NCBI GenBank assembly: GCA_038025085.1
Contig: CM076145.1
Location: 19,663,557-19,727,556, forward strand
Direction of reading: 5' to 3'
Source: Tetragonia tetragonoides
Lineage: Eukaryota; Streptophyta; Magnoliopsida; Caryophyllales; Aizoaceae
DNA: 64,000 nucleotides
In this document: one piece after another, positions 46,024-57,461 of the stretch
How positions within the stretch are numbered: the stretch's first letter is position 1
How the letters are laid out: every line of letters begins with the position of its first letter
Program-made: the position numbers and the translations under genes
Notes under the pieces: model-generated
What the model saw: the letters and a program-made list of their open reading frames with translations, nothing else
Database searches by the model: none
What the model was told of the DNA's origin: nothing

Positions 46024-46825
46024 CACAAGACTAGAGAAAGAAAACTACCTCGGGGGGTTGACCCGAGAACCTTCGATGGTAAAGTTAGTATTCAATAGTA
46101 TGTGAGGTACTTTAAGAAAGGGAATGGTCGATTTGGGGGTGTAGGATGTGATAGAGTGATGATGATTGATGTTGATGGCTGAAGGACGCAATGTTAGAAG
46201 GGGAATATCAGAGGTTCCGAATATCCTCTCCCTCTTGCGTCAATCAGAATGAATGTTCTTTGAGAATGGAAAAACTTACTTGGTCTTGAATTCCGTGTAT
46301 GTATATATAGGGCAAGAGTCGGCTAGCCTCGGCGAATGAACAGTAGCCACGTAACCCCGACCGTACGACCCTCCTTCAGAGGGTGAAGGGAGGGTGTCAC
46401 GTGAGTTTTGGTACGACCCCCTAGGAAAGCTCCACGTTAGGGTCGTACAGTTGGTGTCGTCATATTTTTCCCTGAGCCTTGAAGAGTGGGCGCCAAGGCA
46501 TTTCCTCGGATATTCTGGGCATATTCGCATGGTACAATTGCTGGCGTCATTTTGGCTCCTTCGACGTCTTGAAGGTCGATGCTTGTCTTGATCGACCAGT
46601 TTAGTCTGTTGTAGGGGCCAATTGACTGCCTGGTCGATGCCGCACCTCTCTGATCTGGGAGATTAGTTGAGCTAGGCTTTGAGGGATTCTTTGATCGGGG
46701 TCCCCATGCATAGGAGACCAGTGTTCTGTGAGTTGGGGCGGATCTTGACCGTGTGTCAGGGACTAATCGAGCTTTGATAAGTAGTGATGGTCGACTCCTC
46801 GACCGTCTCTATTTTAGGTACATCA
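46024..46825 (-). repeat. 5' LTR of F, end deleted
   Basis: In the minus orientation it starts TGATGTACCTAAAATAGAG and follows the E LTR, with the shared block ACTACCTCGGGGGG at 46039-46052. A TATA-like stretch TATATATAGGG (plus strand) is near 46302. The last part and the primer site are missing. Confidence 0.8.
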
Positions 46826-47323
46826 CTTGGGTAAGACCGATTGTGGGACATCACCTTCATTATTCATCATCACTAGAGAGCTTTAGAGAGAAACTCCACT
46901 TCATTGTCAAGAAATCAACCATGGTGAGATTTGATGTTATGTTTGATAAGTGGCTACAATCCATGACCCTCGAGTAGAGGATGAGACTTACTCCTTTCCA
47001 CTCGAATGCTCTCTTCCATCTCAAGCAAGTGTAAATCTTGTAGAACCTTCTTCAGGCCGCGATTGAGTTTTGAGATGACAAGCTTCATGTGTTCCGGTTT
47101 GGGTACCATGAACTATGCCCTCTTCCCGATGAATTTGCCGCGATCAGTGGATTCCCTCATGACAGGGCCATCGCTACTCCATGGCTAGGAGCAAATTTGA
47201 AGGCTACTTCAAGAGGTATCTTGGCCTCTCACAAACTCAAGTCTCCTTCGTTTCTAGGAGTGAAGAACTAGACATCAAAGGTATTATCGACATCTTCATC
47301 CTAAGGTAAGGGATGACAACGAT

Positions 47324-48455
47324 TGTAAGGACCCGGGATTTTTGTCCAATCCTTTTTATATGAGTATTGGTTTCCACGGAGTGCGTCCTTATAGAAAATT
47401 TGTAAGTTGGGGGTTTAGATAAGTTCAAGGGACCATCGAGTTAGAAAGGATTTTGTGAAGACATGAATTGAATAAAAACCATGAAAGAGGTCACAAATCT
47501 GCTATCGACGTTTTATCGAAGGGACAAACCGAAGGGAACCCAATAGCGCGAAAAGTGAACTAATCATGTTTTTAGAAAGACTCCCACTCATATAGAACAT
47601 ATGAGTACCCAAAAATAATAGGTTCGGCGGCGAAGGTACGAGGTGGGAAGGTGTTAGGCACCCAACTCGCCAGTTCATGACGGCCTCTACTAACTCAAGT
47701 TTACTTAATAATTTAAAGACATAATTCCCATGCAAAACCGGATTAACAACCCCATTATGACTACTAGAAAATAAACAGCTAAGCAGTTAATTTAATTTGA
47801 GCCCTCAGGAATTTGTACCTGAACTGTAGGCTACATTTGACAAAAATAGCAAAAAAAGATCTCAAGTTTGGAAGAAAGAGGGGGAAGCTCAGAGTCAATA
47901 CTACTGAGAACAGAGATTGTCAACTATATACTTTGTGTTTTGAACTAAGGGTGGAGGGTCGTATTTATAGGCGCAGGAAGTAGGGTTGGACGGCTGAAAA
48001 GGACCTGAAATTTGGATTTGGGCCGAAAAAAGAGTCGGGCCAGAAGCAGAGTCAGGGCCGCTAGCGGCCCTGGGAATATGGTCAGCGCCGCTGACGACTA
48101 TCAGCAGCCAGCTGGTTGTCGTCATAATGACGTCATCCAGTCCGTTTTTATTTTCCGGAGGAATTTAAATATTCCGAGAAATGTGAAAAGTCTGTTTTAC
48201 CCTAGAACGGTAAAAGACGGTTTTACCCGTAAATCGCAACTTGGCGACCGGGAGTCGGAAAGAGGCATGGGACGTGGCAATGGAAAGCACTTAAACGAGG
48301 CTTTTGAATGAAATGGAATGAAGGAGTGTTTGGAGGAAAAACCTGAGACCTTATCTTAACTATTAAAGAAAAAATAGCAGTTCAAGTTTATAAATTACTC
48401 CTTTCATCATCGGGATTTTGCGGAGAAATCTGAAGACGCTGTTTTGGCGTCTACA
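47324..48455 (-). repeat. 3' LTR of C (1132 bp)
   Basis: Matches 58561-59818 but lacks about 125 bp after TTAACAACC (near 47750). It carries GCCGCTAGCGGCCCTG at 48057 and a TATA box near 47963. In the other LTR that palindrome block is reduced. Confidence 0.93.
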
Positions 48456-48475
48456 GAAGCCCCCACTTTGATCGA
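48456..48475 (-). other. Polypurine tract of C
   Basis: Minus-strand AAAGTGGGGGCTTC directly abuts the LTR start TGTAGACG. It primes plus-strand DNA synthesis in LTR elements. Confidence 0.8.
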
Positions 48476-48836
48476 GCTTGAGTAAAAGCGAAGATCAAAG
48501 TATTCAGAAGGCGACATGCAGGATGCTGATGTGCACAAAGTGTGTGAGAGTGTACAATATATATGCATATGAAGACAAACCTGAGTTGGGACATGCTCAT
48601 AGCGTGCTAAGATTTCATCTCTATGAACACAAGAAAATTAAAGGTTATGGTAGCAGGATAGAACACCGCTCGTAGATGATCTAAACTTTGAGAGTGATCA
48701 ACGTGGAGTACTTCGACAAACAGTGACTAAACACCGCTCGGCGGATGTCGAGATTCCGTCCCTGTACGAGAAACGAAAAGGTCAACGAGACAACGTGATT
48801 AAAATAACGGCTGCAAAAATGGTTAGGACATATGAA

Positions 48837-49150
48837 CAGTTTAAATGCAATAGCTTATGCAGTCATCGACTGAAACACATATAACAAAATAATGGACAGT
48901 ATAACCGCAATAGTTTTAGCAATCATTGACTGACACATAATAAGTAACCTCGTAGAGGGACAGTTTAACCGCAATAGCTTAAGCCACCATTGACTGACCC
49001 TAAAATTTGTAACCTCGCAGAGGGACAGTTTAACCGCAATAGCTTAAGCGACCATTGACTGACCCAAAAATTTGTAATTTCGCAGAAGGACAGTTTAACC
49101 GCAATAGCTTAAGCGATAATTGACTGGCCCGAAGTTTGTAATACTGAGTT
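48837..49150. repeat. Tandem repeat of about 64 bp, five copies, in the 3' region of C
   Basis: Units start CAGTTTAACCGCAATAGCTT and contain ACCATTGACTGACCC; starts at 48837, 48898, 48962, 49027 and 49091 (60-65 bp). Position between 3' LTR and antisense genes matches the variable 3' untranslated repeats of Tat elements. The remaining sequence to 49450 has no gene. Confidence 0.9.
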
Positions 49151-49450
49151 GTAAGGTCGATAGAATTTCCGGGCTTTAAAAATAATTTTGGCACTCTGGG
49201 CGGTAAGGGTTGTCGCAGTGTAGATCCGAGTTTCAGTATCTGGGACCTGCAAAAATAAACGGGTTAGTTTTACATGAAAATAGTTGGTACCTTAAAATGG
49301 GTCAACTGTCGAATTTGAATTTGTGGGCCGGAGTACTTTGCTCCTGCGCTTGGTACTGTTATTCGCCGCAAACGAACTGAAGTAACGAACTTTGGACTGG
49401 AAAAAGGGGCCGTGGGACAGCAAGTGGGCCCGCGTGTGCAGGTCTGCAGG

Positions 49451-49560
49451 GCCGCTAGCGGCCTAGGCCAGCGCCGCTAGCGGCGCTGGGCCTTTGATTG
49501 AGGCCGCTAGCTGCTTTGGCCAGCGCTGCTAACGGCGCTGGGCTTGAGCCAAGTAAAAAG
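49451..49560 (+). promoter_or_regulatory. GC palindrome cluster upstream of the PMD gene of C
   Basis: Four blocks: GCCGCTAGCGGC (49451), GCGCCGCTAGCGGCGCTGGG (49471), GGCCGCTAGCTGC (49502) and GCGCTGCTAACGGCGCTGGG (about 49522). They stand 270-370 bp upstream of ATG 49821. No clear TATA box follows. A regulatory role is inferred from recurrence at the LTR and at 52350. Confidence 0.55.
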
Positions 49561-49820
49561 CGCCTCGGCGCTTCCCTTTTGTTTTCGCGTGCATTCTTCT
49601 TCCTCACCGAGCTTCATTGTCAAGAGCAAAATTTTCGAGCTTCCTCCATTGTTGAGTGCTCCACTTTGCTTGAGGTAAGTCGATTCTTGACCGATTTCTT
49701 AGGTTTTTGTCTTGAACTTGCTTATTTTTCGCCTAGTTGTTGAATTTTGGGTTGCATGGTTGAATGGGTGTCTGTTTCTTGCGAATCTGAAACTTTTATT
49801 TTCCCACTTGTAGAGAGAGA

Positions 49821-51974
49821 ATGCTTCATTGTGCTCCTACGGCTCCCGCGGATAAGGAAAAACATCCCATGAGTGAGGAGGAGTATGACCGAAGCCTTTT
49901 CCGCACCAGGTTACCTTCTACTAGAGCACCTCCGACTAGTCAAGCAGATGGAGCTTGGCTGTACCAGGATTCTTTCATGCGGCTGTACTGGCGCCCGGCT
50001 GGGGACTGGAACCGCAGTGTTCTACTACCGGATAGGCAGAGTCATCTGTCTAACTTGGAGCTGGTATGTTTTCTGATTTTCCCCCTTTTTTCTGTTCAGT
50101 ATATTGATTTGAAAACTGGAACTGTTAGTGCTTCAGCACACGAACAAATTGGGACTTGAACTGGATTGATGATCAGCTGCATATAATTTGTGTGGAATTA
50201 TTTTAGCTGTATTTGTAGTATATGGGGTGTTGAGGAAAATTTGTTTGTTGGCTAGGGTGTTGGTGTCTTGTTGCAGGCACATGGGGCTACGTCCCATTGG
50301 GCTATGATGCTGGAGACCTTTTCAGTGGGGGCTAGGAACTTGGTACTGGGTTCGGGTTTGGACCAATTCGTGACTGTTATCCCTGCTTGTCACTCGGGGG
50401 ATTCTAGGATCATTGCCAGGGGGTTATTGGAGAGGTGTTGGGATTCCACGAACACTTTCCATACACCTGTAGGAGAGATGTTCCCTACCCCTTATCAGTT
50501 TGCTGTGCTGACGGGGCTATCCTTTAGAGGGCATCGTATTCGGTACGACGCGAACTATTGGCGATAGAGTGACAGTTTGCTTGAGCTTTACGGGCCCGTG
50601 TCTGTCCACTTTGATAAGGATCGGGTTTATTGGAGAGGTTGTGGATCGGGTTTATTGGAGAGGTTGTGGGCCCGTGTCTGTCCCTAGAGTCCTTTAGAGT
50701 GTCTTCTCTGCGGGTGGTCTTTGAGGGGCCATTTGGCTTTGTATGGTACTTGGTGGACCGTTTGACTCGGCTGGTCTATCCCTCCCTAGGTAGTCACCTG
50801 GTTTCGGAGGATCCTCCTTTGACCATGTTCTATCTGCGTGGTCTGAGTGTGCGGGACTTGAGTTTCTTATGCCGGAGGTCGTCGGCTTGGACCGCACGAC
50901 CGTGTACCTGGCCTACTACTTGGATCGCTTGATGCCAGACCTTACTTCTGAGGTAAGAAACTCTTCTGCATCTTTTTAGCTGTATGTGTGATATACTGAC
51001 TTCTTCTGTCTTGCAGGCGGATCGCATAGCTCCTCAGGGTCCTAGGAGGTCTCATTCTAGAGTTCCTCGGGGTCAGCCCCCAAGCGCGACCTTGCCGACC
51101 AATGAGGTGAGGTACATTGGGGAGAGTGGGGGACGCATAGTAGAAGAGTTCCCTCTTCATATGGCTGACGGAGAGGCTGTAGAAGGCTTGCCCTTGCCTG
51201 ATGGTTGTACGGGGGTGAGCTCCTTTTTATCCCTTCTTGTGTTTGTGTTTGATTTTTAGTGTTGACTCTATCTTGTGGCTCTCTTTTTGTAGTTGAACTG
51301 GGAGCAAACCTCTCAGATCTTCAAGCTCATCCACCTGCTGAAGAAAGGCTATGGTCGAGTAATGGGCAAGGGGAAGAGTTCTCGGTCTCGGACCGTTGAT
51401 GTAAGTAGACTTTTATCCTTTGTTTAGCTAAGTGAAGTGCTTAACTTAACATCTCGATCTTGATTGTCTGCATATGTCCCAGTCCTCGTCTTCGGTGGGG
51501 CCTCTACATTCTTTTGCTGCGAGGGCCTCTTAGGCGAGCAGACCATCTGTTGCCTGTTCACCTCCCGCAGCTGTGACCAGGCCTCCTGTTGATGAGGCGC
51601 CCGGACCTTCTGTGCCATACATTCCGGAGATGTTCTCCCCTGTGGGTTTCCAGCCTTCTCTTGATAGCAGGCCTATTGTTACCCCCACGGTCGGAGGTTG
51701 GGCGAATGCCCCAGGATGGGATGTGCCTCATACTGGGCCTTCGCATCAGGATATGGCTATGGATTTCACCAGTCAGGCTTCAAAGAGTTTCTTCGCCGCG
51801 GGGTTTCCGGCAGGTACCCCTATGCGTGCGCCAGCATATGACGGGTGGGACATGAGGCCCGAAAACAGCAGGCCCATTTATAGCTCTTCTCTTCACTATT
51901 CGACTGGGAACTACGGTCAGGGGCTGTCCGTTGATGATGAGGCTGACAGCAACAGTGATGACCACTCTGGCTGA
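49821..51974 (+). pseudogene. PMD gene of element C, antisense, five exons
   Basis: Exons 49821-50063, 50277-50952, 51017-51214, 51293-51400 and 51483-51974, all GT..AG, mostly phase 0. Exon 2 has GLLERCWDSTNTFHTPVGEM and TPYQFAVLTGLSF, then EGPFGFVWYLVDRL and EDPPLTMFYL. Against the other copies the middle (GLP..RCLR) is deleted and a 25-bp unit is duplicated at 50618-50667. Nonsense codons near 50565, 50684 and 51530 and a frameshift near 50860 disable it. The last exon is Pro/Gly-rich and ends DDEADSNSDDHSG. PMD role unclear. The gene lies opposite to the element's transcription. Confidence 0.8.
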
Positions 51975-52349
51975 GCGATGTTGGATCTCCTTGTAGACAT
52001 TGATCTTGAGATTTTGAACTCCTGTTGTTATGCATTTTTATGATATATATGACATGATGACTCGATTATGCCCGTTTGATCTCTAAGTATGCAATGCGTT
52101 ATATAGTAGGAAAAGCCATAATTTGGGGAATAAAATAAAGAAAAAAAATGTAAAAATTGCAAGAAAAAGCAAAAAATACACATATTATACCCCCTAAAAA
52201 AATAATAATAAAAAAGAAAAAAAAAGAAAAACATAAAACTAAGAGAGTCTCGGGCTTTGTAATTCAGCGCGGGAATCAAAATTGGGCTTAAATTGGGCAG
52301 ACCGGATCAATGGGGCGAGAGGAAAATTCGGACCGGGCCAGGGTCAGGG
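51975..52349. other. AT-rich spacer between the two antisense genes of C
   Basis: Terminator or spacer of the PMD gene with A-rich runs at 52135-52235; only low-complexity frames. I see nothing coding. Confidence 0.5.
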
Positions 52350-52496
52350 TCGCTAGCGGCGCTGGGCTGCAGGCTTGGGCTGCCAGCGGCGCTGGTCAAG
52401 GCCGCTAGCGGCGCTGACCAGGGCCGCTGACGGCTCTAGTTTGGGCTTTTTTGTGGATTTCTGACTTCTTTGGCCCGCGTCTTTGCCTATAAATAG
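52350..52496 (+). promoter_or_regulatory. Promoter of the WDP/FRFG gene: palindromes and TATA box
   Basis: CGCTAGCGGCGCTGGG (52351), GCCAGCGGCGCTGG (52382), GGCCGCTAGCGGCGCTGACC (about 52400) and GGCCGCTGACGGCTC (52422), then TATAAATAGG at 52488, 80 bp before ATG 52568. Same order and spacing as in the C-family LTR. Confidence 0.65.
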
Positions 52497-52567
52497 GATT
52501 TACGGGATACTTAATGTTGTATCACTTTTCAGACCTTAGCTCTCCCAAATTTCCCAAATTTTCTATC

Positions 52568-53864
52568 ATGGTGAAATCCTTTGAAAACCTATTTGATGCC
52601 TGGTGCAAAAATCTGACCGTAGAAGATAAACTTGAACTAGCTCCGTTCCATGTCTCTACCCTGCTGACCTTAAGACCAACAAAAATATTGTGGCCCCTTC
52701 TTCGATCCGCTCTGAATTATTGGGACCCTGACCTGCATGTTTTCCGTTTTGGTAACTCTGAATTATGCCCTTTAGTTGATGAATTTGCTGCGATCTCTAA
52801 TATGCCTGATGTTCTTCCCCCAGCTATGCCTTATGTGAGAGATGGTTTTAAGGATCAGTACAAGAAATCCTTGGGTTTGTCATCTGCAGAAGCCAAAAGC
52901 ATGGTTCTTGGTGTCGATGTGGACTTGGTTCAACTCTGCGAAAAATTTGCTATTTCTTCTGATAAGAACGTAATATTCAAGCTTTGTCGCCGTCAGGCTT
53001 TTGTACTTTGCCTGTTAAACCGCCTATTGTTTGCTAATGTAGAATCTCCTAACTTGGGCAGAGCCTCATTGCTGCGAGTGATTAATCAAATGGTTGAAGG
53101 GCATTCTCCTTTGCATCTAGTTGTATGGGAAACTATTATTGGGCTCGACAGGCTGAAAATCTCTCCTCGCGAAGCTTTTTCTGGTAGCCCCCTGCGGCTT
53201 CAAATTTGGTTATGTGAGCATCTAAGGCTAATAGAATCACCCGATAATATGATAGCTCGTGTTCCTCGGGCTTAATCAAAGAAAACCTATACCGCTGCTA
53301 GCTTCTTGGTTAGGAAAAGGCTATATTTTGAAAAGTCCATTGCTGAATGGGATGCCTTTTTCCATGCGGGACCTGTTATCAGCTGGCATGTGTCTTGGTG
53401 GAACTTGACCTCTTTAGTGGCTTGTGAAAATTTGGCTCCTCATACTACCATACTATCGTAGGGTCATGAGGCAATATGGGTTGAAGCAGGTTATTCCTCG
53501 TCAGGAAACTACGAGACCAACTATCGTAGCTTTGACCACTGAGTTTGCTACGGATTGGGGAAAGTATTGGCGTAGACGGGATCGCTGGACTGTACCTCGG
53601 GTAATTGCCCCAACTCAAGTTTCTGAGACCTATCTGAACTGGCTTTCCTGCGGTGATGGAGAAGCGAGACGAGCACTTCGTCATGAGGAGTGGGCCTCAA
53701 AAACAGGAAGCACGAAAAGAAAGGAAGGGCCTCAAATGGGAGGCTATCATGTACTGAAAAGAGGCAAGCCCCCAGCCCAAGGGAGCGATCATAGGTCATC
53801 CTCAAGCCAAGGTCTTTCAAAGAAGAACTCTTCAATGAAACCTTCTAAAGGGAAGAAGGATTAA
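52568..53864 (+). pseudogene. Antisense WDP/FRFG gene of C, single exon
   Basis: ATG 52568 (MVKSFENLFDAWCKNLTVED) is chosen over 52514 because G starts the same way. Key motifs are LNYWDPDLHVFRFG, ELCPLVDEFAAIS, RRQAFVLCLLNRLLF and HLVVWETIIGLDRL. A TAA at 53273 and a one-base shift near 53430 interrupt it; the rest (YGLKQVIPRQE, YWRRRDRWTVPRVIAPTQV) ends with a Ser/Lys-rich tail at 53864. It lacks the intron that G has after the equivalent Leu-Gln. The motif set resembles plant DUF7745-type proteins; the assignment is from memory and tentative. Function unknown. Confidence 0.7.
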
Positions 53865-54179
53865 AGTAGTTTTCTAGGAAAGCAAGTCTAGTTTTGAAAA
53901 AAATAATAATAAGAATTTGTTTAGCTTAAACCCTCATAGTTGCATTATTATTTTTTGTAACCTTAGAAAGTTTAAATCTTGCAATGTAAGCTTATTCGTT
54001 CAGTTTGAATAAAGATTATCCCTTTTGCATGAGTTTGCAAGGAATTTTAGATTGATTTTGGCCGGGCCCCTTAAAAAGGTTACCTATGTATCCAGTGTGG
54101 AATCAGGCCAGCGTAGTTCGTGCAAGTTGTGAACGTCCTTTTTTTTTCTTTTTCTTTTTTAATTTTTGGAATTTTTTTT
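53865..54179. other. Spacer between the converging antisense gene and integrase of C
   Basis: AT-rich, with T runs at 54140-54180 and a possible poly(A) signal AATAAAG at 54008 for the plus-strand gene. No gene. Confidence 0.5.
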
Positions 54180-55534
54180 TTAGACGTAGCACTTCTTTAG
54201 TTGATCCATATTGGTGAGCTGACTGAACTCGATGCCATCAATATCCATGAGCCTGACTGCACCTCCTGATAGAATGTCTTTGATGATGAATGGGCCGGAC
54301 CAGTTGGGTCGAAATTTGCCTCTGAGGTTGGTAACTGGGGCACGTAATTCTTTCCAAACTAAATCCGCTTCCTTCAAATTTCGAGGTCGAATCTTTTTGT
54401 TGAATGCTCTTGCCATGCGCTGTTGGTACATGTGGGAATGGTCTAGGGCCCGTAGGCGTCTTTCATCCGTGAACATGAGCTCTTCGTAGCACGCTTGTAA
54501 CCATTGGGTTTCAGGAATTTTTCCTTCTAAGGCTATGCGCATGGAGGGTAATTGGACTTCTATGGGTAGAACTGCTTCCATTCCATAGACTAGGGAATAA
54601 GGTGTTGCTCCCGTAGAGGATCTTATGGATGTCCTATATCCCCAAAGGGCAAATGGGAGTTTGATGGGCCAATCTTCGTAGTTTTCTATCATCTTTTCAA
54701 TGATATTCTTGAGGTTTTTGTTGGCGGCTTCTACTGCGCCATTGGTTTGGGGACGGTAAGGGGATGATTTGTGGTGCTGGATTTTGTATTTTTTGAGGGT
54801 GGTTGTCTCGGCTTTGAAGTGGGATCCATGGTCACTGATGATTTCATGCAAAACGCCGTACCGGCAAATGATGTTGTTCCTCATGAATCTGGACACTTGT
54901 TTGTAGGTAAGGACGGCAAAGGATTGGGCTTCAACCCATTTGGTAAAATAGTCTATGGCTACTAGGATGTATTCATGTCCTCCCGAGCCCTTTGGGATGA
55001 TCTTACCAATGATATCTATTCCCCATGCGGAAAATGGCCAAGAAGATGTGAAGTTGTGGAGCATTGAGGGTGGCATATGCTGCAGGTTGGCATATATCTG
55101 ACACTTCTTGCACTTCTTGACATAGTCGTAGCAATCCCTTTCCATAGTTGTCCAGTAGTATCCCAACCGTAGGACCTTTCTAGGGAGCATTCGACCATTC
55201 ATGTGTGGCCCGTACACACTATTGTGTACCTCGCCCATAATCTCTGCGGCTTCTTCGGGATTCACGCATCTGAGGTTGACCCCGTTGTGGGACTTTTTGT
55301 ACAGAACCCCCTTGTATTCTATGTATTGCGCCGCTACGAGACGGATAGCCTGTTGAGCTCTTAGTGGTGCATCTTGAGGGTATATTCCTTTGGTGATGTA
55401 GTCGAAAACGTCTTGGTACCAAGGATCCTCTTCGATGGGAGCCAAAGTCTTTTCTGTGTCGAGGTTGTTGCAAAAGACTGGCTCGCTTCTTCTTTGTTGA
55501 GCGGCAGTGTTGAGAGAGTTCAGCCACTCAAATT
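54180..55534 (-). CDS. pol: Integrase of C, intact frame
   Basis: An open frame of 421 codons from the Met at 55445; the frame is open further to 55534, where a strong 3' splice site (TTTTCACTTTTACAG|GA) stands. Zinc finger H..H (EVHNSVYGPHMNGRM) and CKKCQ; core AWGIDIIGKI, ISDHGSHF and YRPQTNGAVEAANKNL give D-D-E; the C-terminal part GPFIIKDILSGGAV ends DQLKKCYV. It catalyses insertion of element DNA. The N-terminal edge (QRRSEP) is the RNase H/integrase boundary, so RT and both RNase H domains upstream are deleted. It may be expressed as the last exon of a spliced gag fusion (inference). Confidence 0.85.
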
Positions 55535-55595
55535 CCTGTAAAAGTGAAAATCTGCATTCTTACTTTACGAAATTTACTTACATTGCTTAAATTGC

Positions 55596-56504
55596 TTAGT
55601 TAATGATTTGTGCAACTTTGTATTCATTGAATTTATCAATAGCTAAACAAGGTAACAAATAAGCAGAATGATTTTTCATTTTATTGATATTAGAATTGAA
55701 AACAGTAAGAAAGAGATCTGACTTTCCCTTCACATTGACACTAGACTTAGAAGAAGTAAAGGGGACACTCCCCGATCCTGACTCATATTTAGGACCAAAG
55801 CTAGACACCGACTCTGACTGAGACTCGAAATCAGATTCTTCCATCATTGGTCCTTCCCCGATAGATATCGTGACCTTTCGTCCATTCGGGCCAGTCCAGC
55901 TCACTTCTTTGCACCATCCGATTGTGACATCTTCAGTAGTATATAATAGGTCCGCAGGATTGAAGTTGCGATCAATGAGAGCCATTACCTCCTCATCCAT
56001 CTCGGGAGTTTCAACCATTCTAGTTTCTTGGCCGAATAGAAGACCTAGCAGCTAGTTTCCTGGTGCTTTGGTCCAATCTTGGCTTGCTGGTTCTAAGGGG
56101 TGGTGTGCCCCCTCGTCCAATTGATTGCAGTCTTGGAAGATTTCAAAACCCGGGTGTGTGACCTTAGCTTCTTTGTCATAGTACGACTCAAGGAAGCCAT
56201 AATATGGGCAGTAGTCTCCTTCTGTGATGAACTGGCCATTTAGAGTGTGGCTATAGGGTGGGATAACCTGTTTTTCCTTAAATTGTTTCCTTTGTTTCAG
56301 GGTTTGATCATGGATTTCTTTGTCGGTAGGTTGGTAACCAAGTCCAAAGGAGTTTTTTTTGGCTTCTAACTTGAAGGTGGTGGGCCCTTGTCCCTTTCTT
56401 CCTAAACCCATACCAGGTATGTACCCTTGCTTCTTAAGAAAACCTTTAACATGAGGGTTTGAGTGTGGTATGAATGGTGCCTGATCTATTTCTAGGACGT
56501 TCAC
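55596..56504 (-). pseudogene. G-patch-like and protease-proximal region of C
   Basis: First frame 56504-56052: VKGFLKKQGYIPGMGLGRKG and KKNSFGLGYQPTDKEI form the Gly-rich G-patch-like part found in Ogre-type polyproteins. Second frame 56018-55596 reads VETPEMDEEVMALI, then a Ser-rich tail; no D-T/S-G protease site. The frames are separated by a TAG near 56050. The donor-like GTAAGTAA at about 55585 lies only 45 bp from the acceptor at 55536. Confidence 0.65.
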
Positions 56505-56588
56505 TTCGGGTTGTGATTCATACTTATGTATGGTGATCTTGAATATCTGGGACTTCGGAGGAGAAACGATTCCGGAATCAATGATGAA

Positions 56589-57461
56589 CTAGATGTCACA
56601 CTTCAAGCGATAACATAGTTCAGTAAGGTGGCCAAAGCATCTGTGGTATCTACAATAAAGGTAATGATCCTCCTCGTCTGGTAAGACCCCTTCTAGGAAC
56701 CGGAGATCTCCACGACGAAGTAAGGCTGTCAAAACATCATGAACAGGTACTGCCAGTGGCGTGAATTCACGGGTTGGCCTGCTTGAACTTTTCTCTGATA
56801 ACCAATGATGTGCGGTCCACATGGTCCCTTCCTCAATGAAAGTTTGGATTTTATCTCTTAGGTTCCTGCAGTCATTGGTGTGATGTCTGCAGGCTCGGCA
56901 GCACTCACAGTAAACACCTGGGTTTCCATTTTCCGGGATGAGTTCATAAGTGGGCCCTATTGGTTGCATGTAGCCATATACCCTCATTTGTTTAAAAATG
57001 TGTTCCTCAGGCCAGCGAGGTTGCTCGTGACTGAGAAGAACTTGTCACCTTCCAGAGCCTTAATTCTTTGTTTTAACCCAGCGACAGTCTTCTGTAACCT
57101 TTGGATCTCTTAATGATAGACAACTATGTATTGAGTTAGGTGCTCAATATCATCTTGTGCTTCAACAATGGCCAGGGTTGGCTCGCCTGCGCTTCTGTAC
57201 TCAACGAGGCACGGGGTCTCATCGGGATCAAGGCCTACTTGGAGTTTGGCCTCCCGGAGTGATCGGTCCCATTGTTCATCCAAATCAAGGGATTTGTCTT
57301 GAGTAACAACTATCGACTCTCTTGAAGTTTCGCGGACTGGATATGCAGTTGCCACAAAGTGAGTTTTGATCTTCTTAGCATTCTGGCCCATTTCCGACCC
57401 TGGCATGAGGAGAGATTCGTTCTGTGTATCTTAGGTCGAGGAACGCTTGAGGGACCCTGGC
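56589..57461 (-). pseudogene. gag: Shortened gag of C with zinc knuckles, capsid absent
   Basis: The start is probably ATG 57461 (MPGSLKRSS), followed by stops and a helical segment (LQKTVAGLKQRIKALEG). Then come YMQPIGPTYELIPENGNPG and two cysteine clusters, CECCRACRHHTNDC and CRYHRCFGHLTELC. No capsid motifs are present between. Ogre gag normally has a full capsid, so an internal deletion is inferred. Confidence 0.65.

Larger units (their letters stand above)
41618..46825 (-). mobile_element. Second Tat-lineage element of the E family (F), heavily decayed
   Basis: Same gene order and close protein similarity to E from LTR to second RNase H. It lacks its integrase side because the sequence breaks at about 41618 inside aRH, and lacks the start of gag, primer site and end of its LTR, joined at about 46020. 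E lies against the broken side. Confidence 0.8.

Noticed and set aside
48837..49150. Regular repeats that could suggest a CRISPR array
   Set aside because: Units are contiguous tandem copies without unique spacers, in a plant retrotransposon.
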